Part shown: positions 9,058 through 18,755 of the stretch, one piece after another | How the letters are laid out: each line of letters begins with the position of its first letter | Numbering within the stretch: the stretch's first letter is position 1 | Assembly (NCBI GenBank): GCA_016710465.1 | Contig: JADJVS010000015.1 | Coordinates: 186,001 to 250,000 of the forward strand | Direction: 5' to 3' | DNA from: Sulfuritalea sp. | GTDB taxonomy: Bacteria > Pseudomonadota > Gammaproteobacteria > Burkholderiales > Rhodocyclaceae | DNA length: 64,000 nt | The notes under the pieces: generated by a model | What the model was told of the DNA's origin: nothing | Databases searched by the model: none | Seen by the model: the letters and a program-made list of their open reading frames with translations, nothing else | Translations under genes and position numbers: made by a program

Positions 9058-9092
9058 AGCCGGTATGGCCGTGATGGCTGTGCCGGCTTTTT
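9058..9092 (+). terminator. Hairpin between rpsO and pnp
   Basis: AGCCGGTATGGCC and GGCTGTGCCGGCT form a thirteen-base-pair stem (three G-U pairs) around a GTGAT loop, followed by TTTTTG. It ends right before the pnp ribosome site. It could be an intrinsic terminator or, as in the rpsO-pnp region of enteric bacteria, a processing hairpin controlling pnp mRNA stability. Confidence 0.65.
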
Positions 9093-9108
9093 GTCGAAAG
9101 GAATTGTC

Positions 9109-11214
<2,106 letters not shown>

Positions 11215-11226
11215 GCGGCGCGCCGA

Positions 11227-11265
11227 AAACAAAAAAGGACGCCTCGGCGTCCTTTTTTTGTTTTC
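11227..11265. terminator. Bidirectional terminator between pnp and dksA
   Basis: AAAACAAAAAAGGACGCC and GGCGTCCTTTTTTTGTTTT are nearly perfect inverted repeats around a two-base centre, with A and T runs on both sides. It serves the converging pnp and dksA transcripts. Confidence 0.9.
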
Positions 11266-11278
11266 TGCGCCAGCCGGA

Positions 11279-11707
11279 CTATTTCCCGACTTGCTTTTCC
11301 CGGTGCTCCTCAAGCGTTTTGCAGTCGATGCACAGAGTTGCTGTTGGGCGGGCTTCCAGCCGCTTCAATCCAATCTCCACCCCACAGGAATTGCAGTAAC
11401 CATATTCGCCAGCCTCGATACGCGCGATCGACTCGTCGATCTTTTTGATCAGCTTGCGCTCGCGATCACGGTTGCGTAGTTCGAGCGCAATGTCCGATTC
11501 CTGGCTTGCGCGGTCGTTTGGGTCGGCGAATACGGTGGCTTCGTCCTGCATGGTATGCACCGTACGTTCGATGTCCTCGCTGAGTTCATCCTTCAACGAC
11601 GCCAGGATGTCGCGGAAATGCGTGAGCTGCTTGGCGCTCATGTATTCCTCGCCTTTCTTGGCATGGTAGGGCGGGAACTGTTTTTTGTGCAGCAGATCTT
11701 CGGCCAT
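11279..11707 (-). CDS. dksA: RNA polymerase-binding transcription factor DksA
   Basis: DksA enters the RNA polymerase secondary channel and works with ppGpp in the stringent response. The 142-residue protein contains the EYMSAKQLTHFRDIL start of the coiled coil, HTMQDEATVFADPNDRASQE with the acidic tip, LELRNRDRERKLIKKI, and a C-terminal C4 zinc finger (CNSC...CIDC). The ATG at 11705-11707 gives the canonical N-terminus. The reading frame stays open far upstream without DksA similarity. It is convergent with pnp. Confidence 0.95.
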   Translation of the reverse strand: MAEDLLHKKQFPPYHAKKGEEYMSAKQLTHFRDILASLKDELSEDIERTVHTMQDEATVFADPNDRASQESDIALELRNRDRERKLIKKIDESIARIEAGEYGYCNSCGVEIGLKRLEARPTATLCIDCKTLEEHREKQVGK

Positions 11708-11738
11708 TGCGAATTGCCCGTGACTTCTGAGAACCGGC

Positions 11739-11767
11739 TTTATAAACGAAACGGGGGTGAATCGCAA
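11739..11767 (-). promoter_or_regulatory. Promoter of dksA
   Basis: On the minus strand, TTGCGA (11762-11767) and TATAAA (11739-11744) are spaced by 17 bases, ending about 30 bases before the dksA ATG. Confidence 0.6.
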
Positions 11768-11816
11768 GTCGAACGGCGCGCATCGGCGCGGCATGGATGG
11801 ACAGGCTGAATTCGGT

Positions 11817-11846
11817 TTGACCGTGAACCGGCGGTTTCGGTAAAAT
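11817..11846 (+). promoter_or_regulatory. Promoter of tRNA-Pro
   Basis: TTGACC (11817-11822), an 18-base spacer and TAAAAT (11841-11846) lie immediately upstream of the tRNA gene. Confidence 0.65.
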
Positions 11847-11855
11847 TGCGCCGTT

Positions 11856-11932
11856 CGGGGTGTGGCGCAGCCCGGTAGCGCGCTTGCTTTGGGAGCAAGA
11901 TGTCGAGAGTTCGAATCCCTCCACCCCGACCA
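11856..11932 (+). tRNA. tRNA-Pro (anticodon TGG)
   Basis: A complete 77-base cloverleaf: acceptor arm CGGGGTG pairing with CACCCCG, D-arm, anticodon stem CTTGC/GCAAG with loop TTTGGGA (anticodon TGG at 11890-11892), T-loop GTTCGAATC, and an encoded CCA end. No integrase is nearby and no second copy of its 3' end was seen. Confidence 0.95.
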
Positions 11933-12067
11933 AATTCCCCTGGATTCTTGCATGACGAGTCGGCTTCCCATTGCTGCGCCTGACGTTTGCGGAGTCCTTC
12001 CCGGAACTTCGCTCACCGTGATCCGCTGGACTCCGTTGCAAGCGTGCGAACCCTTGGCAAAGCAGCC

Positions 12068-13171
12068 ATGACCGAGTCCTTCTCGTCCTGGCAGACGATG
12101 GCCCTGATTCTGGCGCCATTTTTCTCCGCAGGGCTGATCCGGCTTCTCATGGTTCCTGCCCCGGCCTGGGGATTGATCGATCATCCCGGCCATCGCAAGG
12201 TTCATCAACACGCCACTCCCCTGGTAGGCGGACTGGGAATTTTAATGACATTGTTGTTAGTGCAACTCGCTTGCGGGTACGAACCCTTCGAGAGTTCAAG
12301 TTTGCTCGTGGCGCTGGTGGTGGTAACGGTAATAGGTGTCGCCGACGATGCCCATGAGCTCAGTCATCGCGCCAAGTTCGTCGCTCAGGCCATTGGTGCC
12401 GGCGTCATCGTTTCGGGAACGTCCGTTTGGGTGACTGGACTGGGTGACCTGATCGGGGTCGGGGATATCGAACTGGGCAAATGGGCAATTCTTGTCACCC
12501 TGGTCGCCGTGATTGGCGTCATGAACGCGATCAACATGATCGACGGACTGGATGGCCTTGCGGGTAGTGTTTCAATGATGTCGGTGCTGGTGTTGGCGCT
12601 CCTCGCACTTGACGGCGGGCAGGTGCACCTCGGCTTTGAGCTGGTGTTGCTCGCCACCGCGATAGCAGGTTTCCTGTTTCTGAATCTGCGGCTACCGGGT
12701 CGTGCGCGCGCACTGGTATTCATGGGCGACACCGGTGGCATGGTCATTGGCATGTTAATCGCGTGGTATTCGATCAAAATTGGCGGGTCTGCAAATGCGC
12801 AAATCAAGCCGATCACCGCCGTATGGGTTCTCGGTATACCCTTGCTCGATATGGGTAGCGTCATGCTGGTTCGCCTGATGCAGCACAAGAGCCCGTTCCA
12901 TGCCGATCAGCAGCATATGCACCACCTCCTTCTTCATGCAGGATATTCCGTCAATCAGGTGGTAGGGATCATGTCCTTCCTGGCTCTGGCGTTTGGCATT
13001 ATTGCGATTGGCGCGGAACGTTCAGGCGTGTCTCAGGCGACGATGTTTCTTAGTTTCATTGTCGTATGGGCAGCCTATGTGCTGGCACTGAAGAATCCCC
13101 CGGTGATGCAAGCGCTTGCACGGCGAATAATTCTGCCCGCATCGAAACGCGCGGACTTTTCCAGTCCATGA
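12068..13171 (+). CDS. Undecaprenyl-phosphate sugar-1-phosphate transferase (WecA/MraY family)
   Basis: Glycosyltransferase family 4 membrane enzyme that loads a (GlcNAc-type) sugar-1-phosphate onto undecaprenyl phosphate to start polysaccharide repeat-unit synthesis. The 367-residue protein has about ten membrane segments and the conserved DHPGHRKVHQHATPLVGGLG, VADDAHEL (Mg-binding Asp pair), NMIDGLDGLAG, FMGDTGG and DQQHMHHLL motifs. ATG 12068 gives a normal N-terminus. It overlaps the next gene by four bases and heads the exopolysaccharide operon. The exact sugar is not readable. Confidence 0.88.
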   Translation: MTESFSSWQTMALILAPFFSAGLIRLLMVPAPAWGLIDHPGHRKVHQHATPLVGGLGILMTLLLVQLACGYEPFESSSLLVALVVVTVIGVADDAHELSHRAKFVAQAIGAGVIVSGTSVWVTGLGDLIGVGDIELGKWAILVTLVAVIGVMNAINMIDGLDGLAGSVSMMSVLVLALLALDGGQVHLGFELVLLATAIAGFLFLNLRLPGRARALVFMGDTGGMVIGMLIAWYSIKIGGSANAQIKPITAVWVLGIPLLDMGSVMLVRLMQHKSPFHADQQHMHHLLLHAGYSVNQVVGIMSFLALAFGIIAIGAERSGVSQATMFLSFIVVWAAYVLALKNPPVMQALARRIILPASKRADFSSP

Positions 13172-14355
13172 AAAGCAGGTTCGTTGGTGCGCTTGTGATA
13201 CTTCTGTGTTCGCAGTGGGTGATGGCGGGCACAACAGTCGAGAGAAAGGGTACGGCAAGTTCAAAAGCATCTGCGAAGGCAAAAGCGGTGGCAAAGCAGA
13301 AGGCGGCCAAAACCGGAAAGAAGTTGGCGACCAACTCATCCCGGGAGAGCATTGCCGTACGCGTGAGTGGCCTGCGAACCGAGCATCAACTGCAAAGAGA
13401 AATCGTCGCCGCCCGCTCGGTGCTGGGGGTCGATCCTAGAAATGGCGATGCCAGGGAAATCATCGCTCGTGTCGCAATAGTCACTACGGATTGGTTGCTG
13501 TCCGCCGAGGCGGTCGGCAATGCCGCCAAGGCGGAACGCCTGGCGATGTCGCTGAAACGCGACTTTCCCGATGCTGGCCGGAGAATTCAAACCATTGCTC
13601 AGCAGGGTGATCCCAAGGCCCATCAGGCTTTGGGAGTGCTCCATGGGCGCGGTATCGTCCTGGCGCGTGATGCCGAGAAGTCCTGCAAGGAATTTCAGTC
13701 AGTTGCCAGTCAACTGGCCGGATCGGCGTGGCACTGGGCACAGTGCCTGCTTGAGGCCTCGCCCGCGGAGGCATGGGGGCAAATGGAACGTGCCGCACTG
13801 GGAGGGCATGCGGCAGCCCAGGAGTGGATAGGACGTCGATGCCTCGGCGAGTTCGGCGCCACAGGCAAGGATTTTGCGTGCGCCCGAGAATGGTTGAGCC
13901 AATCCGCCAGCCAAGGGCGACCGCGCGCCCAAGCGCTTTATGCCTACCTCCTTGCCAGCGGCCAAGGCGGGCCGGTCGACGCCTCGCGCGCCGTGCGTCT
14001 CTATCGATTGGCCGCTGACCAAGGTGATGCCGACGCACAAAACAATCTTGGCGAAATTCATGAGTCGGGGCGTGGTGTCGAAAAGAGCCCGGATCAGGCC
14101 TTGCAATGGTATGAACGCGCGGCTGAACGTGGCCTTGCCGCGGGACAGTTCAACGCTGGCAGGATGTGGGCGATTGGCGCGGCCGGCAAGTCTGATGCGG
14201 TGCGGGCGAGGGCTTGGCTGGCACAAGCCGAGCAAAAGGGAGTTTCGCAAGCAAGGCAGGTTCTCGACTGGCTGGATCAGCACGATGAAGGCACTCCGTC
14301 TACATCCGCGACTTCGAGCAGCACGCCTTTGTCCAATGGATCGCAGTCGAGGTAA
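13168..14355 (+). CDS. Secreted Sel1-repeat (TPR-like) protein
   Basis: The 395-residue protein begins with a signal peptide (MKSRFVGALVILLCSQWVMAG), has a Lys/Ala-rich stretch (about 25-55), and from about residue 150 carries consecutive Sel1-like repeats with the ALYAYLLASGQGGPVDASRA and AQNNLGEIHESGRGVEKSP signatures. Sel1 proteins are periplasmic adaptors. The ATG overlaps the stop of the priming transferase, and a second Sel1 protein lies two genes downstream, flanking a lytic transglycosylase; a role in making room in the cell wall for the export complex is inference. Confidence 0.8.
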   Translation: MKSRFVGALVILLCSQWVMAGTTVERKGTASSKASAKAKAVAKQKAAKTGKKLATNSSRESIAVRVSGLRTEHQLQREIVAARSVLGVDPRNGDAREIIARVAIVTTDWLLSAEAVGNAAKAERLAMSLKRDFPDAGRRIQTIAQQGDPKAHQALGVLHGRGIVLARDAEKSCKEFQSVASQLAGSAWHWAQCLLEASPAEAWGQMERAALGGHAAAQEWIGRRCLGEFGATGKDFACAREWLSQSASQGRPRAQALYAYLLASGQGGPVDASRAVRLYRLAADQGDADAQNNLGEIHESGRGVEKSPDQALQWYERAAERGLAAGQFNAGRMWAIGAAGKSDAVRARAWLAQAEQKGVSQARQVLDWLDQHDEGTPSTSATSSSTPLSNGSQSR

Positions 14356-14393
14356 GGGGCGTATACTCGGGCCCCTTGCGCGGCAATCCACGA

Positions 14394-15506
14394 ATGATCC
14401 GACCAATCCTTCTACTGGTTGTGTTTTCCCTTGCCATGTCAGCGGAAGCTGACGATGGATTCGGCCTGCGCTCGCGCCATTTTGAGTATCCACCTTCCGT
14501 GACCGAAAGCATGGGCCCGGCGATGCCCCGCGAGGTGACCATCGCGCCCGCTTTTGATCGAAGTCGTGCCTATCTGCTTGACATCACCGAAGAAGAAATA
14601 GTTGGCCGTCCACAGGCGCCGATACGAAATATCTGGGATCGAATCCGCAATGGTTTTGCGCTTCCCGCACTGAAGGGGCCGCTGGTCGCCGAACGCGAGC
14701 TTTGGTATCGGCAGCGCAAGGATTTGGTTGCGGCCATTAGCCAGAAGTCGCGTCGATACCTGTTTCACATCGTCGAGGCCGTCGAGAAGCGCGGGCTGCC
14801 AATGGAGCTTGCGCTGCTGCCTTTTGTCGAAAGTGGATTCGAGCCACGGGCGTTATCCACGGCCCAGGCGGTTGGCTTGTGGCAGTTCATTCCCGGCACG
14901 GCGCAGCGGTATCGTCTTAAGCTCAATGAGCAGTATGACGCCCGTCGCGATATCGTCGCCTCGACAGACGCGGCACTCGATTACCTTGAGTTTCTGCATG
15001 GAATGTTCAAGGACTGGCAGTTGGCGTTCGCGGCCTACAACTGGGGCGAAGAGGCGGTACTCAGGGCAATCCAGCGTAACCAGATGCGCGGCTTGCCGAC
15101 GAGTTATGAAAACCTCGTTATGCCGGAGGAAACTCGTTACTACCTGCCCAAACTCATGGCAATCCGAAATATCGTTCAAAGCCCGGAGCTTCACGGTATC
15201 GAGCTTCCTGACATCGACAATGTTCCGTATTTCATGGGCGTTGCTGTTGCCGTCGAACTCGATGCGCAAACCGTGGCTCGCCTCGCGGGGCTTTCCGTGG
15301 CCGAAGTCTTGGCACTGAATCCTTCACACAAGTCGCCAATGATTTCGGGAAAGGGCAGGCCAGCGCTTCTTCTGCCAACCGATCGAGTCGAGGAGTTTTC
15401 CGCCAGGCTGTCCGCACTACCCGTGAATGTTCGCAAGCGCGATGAGGCGAAGGCCCTGCGTAGGGCCGTCGTTGGTTTAAATGTGCGTGAAGGCAAGGCA
15501 CTATGA
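14394..15506 (+). CDS. Lytic murein transglycosylase (SLT, MltD-like)
   Basis: The 370-residue exported protein (signal peptide MIRPILLLVVFSLAMSAEA) has a transglycosylase SLT domain: ELALLPFVESGFEPRALSTA contains the catalytic Glu, then AVGLWQFIPGTAQRYRLKLN and AFAAYNWGEEAVLRAI. A LysM-like segment (VARLAGLSVAEVLALNPSH) follows near the C-terminus. It cleaves glycan strands of peptidoglycan. ATG 14394 is preferred over a TTG at 14376 because it starts the signal peptide. The TGA overlaps the ATG of the next gene. Confidence 0.85.
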   Translation: MIRPILLLVVFSLAMSAEADDGFGLRSRHFEYPPSVTESMGPAMPREVTIAPAFDRSRAYLLDITEEEIVGRPQAPIRNIWDRIRNGFALPALKGPLVAERELWYRQRKDLVAAISQKSRRYLFHIVEAVEKRGLPMELALLPFVESGFEPRALSTAQAVGLWQFIPGTAQRYRLKLNEQYDARRDIVASTDAALDYLEFLHGMFKDWQLAFAAYNWGEEAVLRAIQRNQMRGLPTSYENLVMPEETRYYLPKLMAIRNIVQSPELHGIELPDIDNVPYFMGVAVAVELDAQTVARLAGLSVAEVLALNPSHKSPMISGKGRPALLLPTDRVEEFSARLSALPVNVRKRDEAKALRRAVVGLNVREGKAL

Positions 15507-16675
15507 CTCGCTGGCGAAATGCGTTGGTCTTGCTGCTACTGGGCATTTCCGGTCACTGTTTCGCTGCGTCGACCGGCATGGAGGCCGCACTGAGCTATGA
15601 ACAAGCCGAAGACCGCGCTGCCTTTGTCGCTTCGTTGCGCAAGGCGCGGCAGGGCGATACCGAGGCGCAGTGGCAGGTCGCTCGTGCCTATGCGCACTTG
15701 GGTGAAGATGCTCGGGCTTTGCCGATGCTGCTTGCAGCAGCGGCAGGCGGGCACATGTGGGCGGCCAGCCTAGCCGGTTCGTTCTTCGAGGATGGTCGCG
15801 GTGGTGCCAGAAGTCTCGACGACGCTCTGCGCTGGTATCGAGTTGCGGCCGATCAGGGTGACCCCGCGGCTCTGGCGGCGCTGGCTAGACTGCTATCTTC
15901 CACCGATCCCAAATCTTTCGAGTATGGGAGTCGCGCGGCGGAGGCAGGCAATGCAGACGGCCAGTACCAGTTGGGTCTGCTAACCGCAGCCAAGGGCATG
16001 CCCCGCGATCTCGAAGCGGCGTTTGGATGGCTTCTCAAGGCGGCTAGGCAAGGTCATGTTGGCGCGCAGGTTGCGGTAGCAATGCATCTGCTGGAAGGGC
16101 ACGGCGTCACGGCGGATGCAAAGTCCGCCCGCACTTGGCTGGAGGGCGCCGCAAAGGCGAGAGACCCCGTTGCCAACTACCTGCTTGGCCAAATGCACCT
16201 TGCCGGCGAAAAGCCCGATTCCGACGCAGCTCGTCCATTCTTGAAAGTTGCCGCAATGGCTGGGCACAGGGAGGCACAGTACATGTTCGGACAGTTGCTT
16301 TCTCAATTGACGCCGCAAGAGCAGCGGCGCGAAGCCGTGATCTGGCTGGAACGGGCGCACCATGCCGGGCATGTGGCGGCAACAAATCGGTTGGGGGAAT
16401 TATTGCGGGAAGATGTCGGCGATCCGCAACATTTGGCGCGAGCGCGTGAGCTTTTTTCGCTGGCTGCCGAGCGTGGAAATCGAGACGCCATGTATAATTT
16501 GGCGCTGATGGACAATTTGGGTTTAGGTGGTCCCCGGGATACGGTAAATGCCTTGAAATGGTTCAGCCGTGCGGCAGACGCGAATCACGAAAAGGCCATT
16601 GAAGTCCTTGAAGATTTGTTGGGAAGCTCGATCAAGACTTCGTCGTTGGGCATGAAGGGCTTCTGGCAACGTTAA
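15503..16675 (+). CDS. Secreted Sel1-repeat protein
   Basis: The 390-residue protein has a signal peptide (MTRWRNALVLLLLGISGHCFA) and at least seven Sel1-like repeats from about residue 45 to 370, for example AASLAGSFFEDGRGGARSLD and AMYNLALMDNLGLGGPRDT. It is translationally coupled to the lytic transglycosylase (ATGA overlap). It differs from the first Sel1 protein in lacking the Lys/Ala-rich stretch. A periplasmic scaffold role is likely from family knowledge; no partner is shown by the sequence. Confidence 0.8.
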   Translation: MTRWRNALVLLLLGISGHCFAASTGMEAALSYEQAEDRAAFVASLRKARQGDTEAQWQVARAYAHLGEDARALPMLLAAAAGGHMWAASLAGSFFEDGRGGARSLDDALRWYRVAADQGDPAALAALARLLSSTDPKSFEYGSRAAEAGNADGQYQLGLLTAAKGMPRDLEAAFGWLLKAARQGHVGAQVAVAMHLLEGHGVTADAKSARTWLEGAAKARDPVANYLLGQMHLAGEKPDSDAARPFLKVAAMAGHREAQYMFGQLLSQLTPQEQRREAVIWLERAHHAGHVAATNRLGELLREDVGDPQHLARARELFSLAAERGNRDAMYNLALMDNLGLGGPRDTVNALKWFSRAADANHEKAIEVLEDLLGSSIKTSSLGMKGFWQR

Positions 16676-16858
16676 GTTTGTGTACAGCAGTGCTGTGGCT
16701 TTTCTGCTACAAAGTGAAAAGTGAGTGGCTGTTTCGGATTGACAGCGGATTCCAAAAGGGGGAGTCTCGCGGAGAACCAGCGGCACTTAATGGGATTTGT
16801 CGCAAAACTTTCTTAACTTTCTGTAATTATTGTATTTATTGACACCGGGACGTAAACG

Positions 16859-18097
16859 ATGAATAAAAATCAAATTCGCGATGCCCGCCTCTTTTGTGCC
16901 GCAGTGGCGGGCTTTGTTGGCGTCGCCCTGCCTGCGGTCGCTCAAGAGAGCAGCAAGCCCTCCGGCGTTCCGGTGGGGCCGATGGTGGCCTACCCGGAAG
17001 TCGATCTGACTTTCAAGTCGAACGACAACATCTATTCCCAACCGGCCTCCGGTACGCGCAAGAGTTCGAACATCACCGTCATCGCCCCGAAAATCAAGCT
17101 CGAAGCTAAGGATGGTCCGCACACCTATGACGTCGGCTATCGCGTGGAGCATGGATCCTACAGCGGCGTGTCTTCGGCAAACTATACCGATCAAGCCCTT
17201 AGCGCCAATGCCAACTGGGTCTTTTCCGGTCGTGCCGGGCTGAAGTTGGGCGCGGAATACATGCTGGGTCATGATGACCAAGGCGCGGTTCCCGGTGCGG
17301 CGACTCATGCCAATCCAGACAAATATCATCAGACGTCCTTCAACGCACTTGCCGGATATGGTGCGGAAGGCGCGCAGGGTCGGGTTGAAGTCGAAGGTGG
17401 CGTGATCAACAAGCGCTACGACAACTTCAAGCTCACGGCGGCGGGGCTCCCTGACAACACCAAGCGTGATCGGGATGACACCAAGCTCGGCGCAACCTTC
17501 TACTGGCGCGTGGCGCCCAAGACTCAGTTGCTGTTTCAGGCCGTGCAGACGAAATATGACTACAAGCCAAATTCCTTCGCTGGATGGACAACGCTTGACA
17601 GCACGGACCGCAAGTATCTGGTTGGCGTAACTTGGGAAGCGGCAGCCAAGACCACGGGCATCTTCAAGGTTGGACAAACCAAGAAGGATTTCAGCGACGC
17701 CAGCCTGCGTGACTTTTCCAAGGCCGGATGGGAAGGCCAAATCAAGTGGAGTCCGCTCACCTATTCCAGTTTCGATTTTTCGAGCAGCAAGACACCGGGT
17801 GAATCAACCATCGGCAATGCCTCGTTGGATACCCGCCACGGCGTCAGTTGGAACCATGCCTGGAACAGCCGCCTTTCTTCAGTCGCGTCTTACAACTATA
17901 CCGACACGGATTATCAGAGCAACGCCGGCGTGAGCCAGTCCGACAAGATCAATGCATACAGCGTCAAACTGAACTATCAGTGGATGCGCACGATCAAGCT
18001 TGGCGCGGGCTACGAGCGTACCGACAAGTCCTCGACCAGCGCGACGTCGGCCTACAAGCGCGACATCTGGAGTATCTACCTGAACGCCGCGATCTGA
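16859..18097 (+). CDS. Outer-membrane beta-barrel protein, EpsL-like
   Basis: The 412-residue protein has a signal peptide ending near AVAQE and then alternating, aromatic-rich strands typical of the BBP2/EpsL outer-membrane barrel family, ending in IWSIYLNAAI with no other domain. In related exopolysaccharide loci such proteins accompany the export channel. A 183-base leader precedes it; a weak promoter candidate there is TTGTCG (16797-16802) with TGTAAT (16822-16827) at a long 19-base spacing. A strong terminator follows. Barrel assignment is good, the exact role inferred. Confidence 0.7.
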   Translation: MNKNQIRDARLFCAAVAGFVGVALPAVAQESSKPSGVPVGPMVAYPEVDLTFKSNDNIYSQPASGTRKSSNITVIAPKIKLEAKDGPHTYDVGYRVEHGSYSGVSSANYTDQALSANANWVFSGRAGLKLGAEYMLGHDDQGAVPGAATHANPDKYHQTSFNALAGYGAEGAQGRVEVEGGVINKRYDNFKLTAAGLPDNTKRDRDDTKLGATFYWRVAPKTQLLFQAVQTKYDYKPNSFAGWTTLDSTDRKYLVGVTWEAAAKTTGIFKVGQTKKDFSDASLRDFSKAGWEGQIKWSPLTYSSFDFSSSKTPGESTIGNASLDTRHGVSWNHAWNSRLSSVASYNYTDTDYQSNAGVSQSDKINAYSVKLNYQWMRTIKLGAGYERTDKSSTSATSAYKRDIWSIYLNAAI

Positions 18098-18138
18098 CCG
18101 GCGCTGCAGTTTAAGCACCGAGTCATTTGATAGAATCT

Positions 18139-18166
18139 GGAGGGGGATTTCCCCCTCCATTTTTTT
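18139..18166 (+). terminator. Rho-independent terminator after the EpsL-like gene
   Basis: GGAGGGGG and CCCCCTCC form a perfect eight-base-pair stem around ATTT, followed by A and seven T residues. It separates the EpsL-like gene from the export gene downstream, so the latter needs read-through or its own promoter. Confidence 0.88.
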
Positions 18167-18195
18167 GTATATCTTCCATGAGAGGCAATGTTTCG

Positions 18196-18753
18196 ATGAG
18201 CGGACTTTTCAAGTGCCTGCTCTGCGCGGTCCTTTGGACGATCTCGGGCTTCACTTTCGCACAGGAGCGAGTCGCCGTGGATAGGTTGCTATCGACCTAT
18301 CGATTGGGTTCGGGAGATGTCGTCAGCATTCGCGTCCTGGGCGAGGATGATCTGAAGCGGGAGAAGATTCGCCTGAGCGATGCCGGAACGATTTCGTTTC
18401 CCATCATCGGCGAGATCCGGGTTCTCGGCAAGCGCGTTGCGGAACTGGAGAATCTGATCGCGGACGGCCTGCGCGGAAAGTATCTGCTCAACCCGGTCGT
18501 CTCCGTGACCATTGAGGAGTACCGGCCGATCTTTGTCAATGGTCAGGTCGAGAAGTCTGGAGCCTACCCATTCCAGCCGGGGCTGACCATTCGCAAGGCG
18601 GTTTCCCTCGCGGGTGGATTCAAGGAACGTGCGTCCAAGGAAAAAATATTCGTCATCCGCGAGGATGACAAGACGCAAACACCGGTCAAGGTGGATCAAT
18701 CCGCCCTGGTGAATCCGGGCGACATAATCACCGTCGAAGAAAGTTTCTTCTGA
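18196..18753 (+). CDS. Polysaccharide export protein (Wza/EpsA family, short form)
   Basis: Periplasmic/outer-membrane export component. The 185-residue protein has a signal peptide (MSGLFKCLLCAVLWTISGFTFA), a Poly_export domain (YRLGSGDVVSIRVLGEDDLKRE, GTISFPIIGEIRVLGKRVAELE) and one SLBB-type domain (FVNGQVEKSGAYPFQPGLTIRKAVSLAGGF). It is much shorter than Wza (about 380 residues) and has no lipobox Cys, so it may need the EpsL-like barrel as the outer-membrane pore. ATG 18196 has AGAGG upstream; an ATG at 18178 is possible. Confidence 0.87.
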   Translation: MSGLFKCLLCAVLWTISGFTFAQERVAVDRLLSTYRLGSGDVVSIRVLGEDDLKREKIRLSDAGTISFPIIGEIRVLGKRVAELENLIADGLRGKYLLNPVVSVTIEEYRPIFVNGQVEKSGAYPFQPGLTIRKAVSLAGGFKERASKEKIFVIREDDKTQTPVKVDQSALVNPGDIITVEESFF

Positions 18754-18755
18754 GC

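Noticed and set aside
11856..11932. tRNA-Pro as an island attachment site
   Set aside because: No integrase follows it and no repeat of its 3' end was seen elsewhere in the window.
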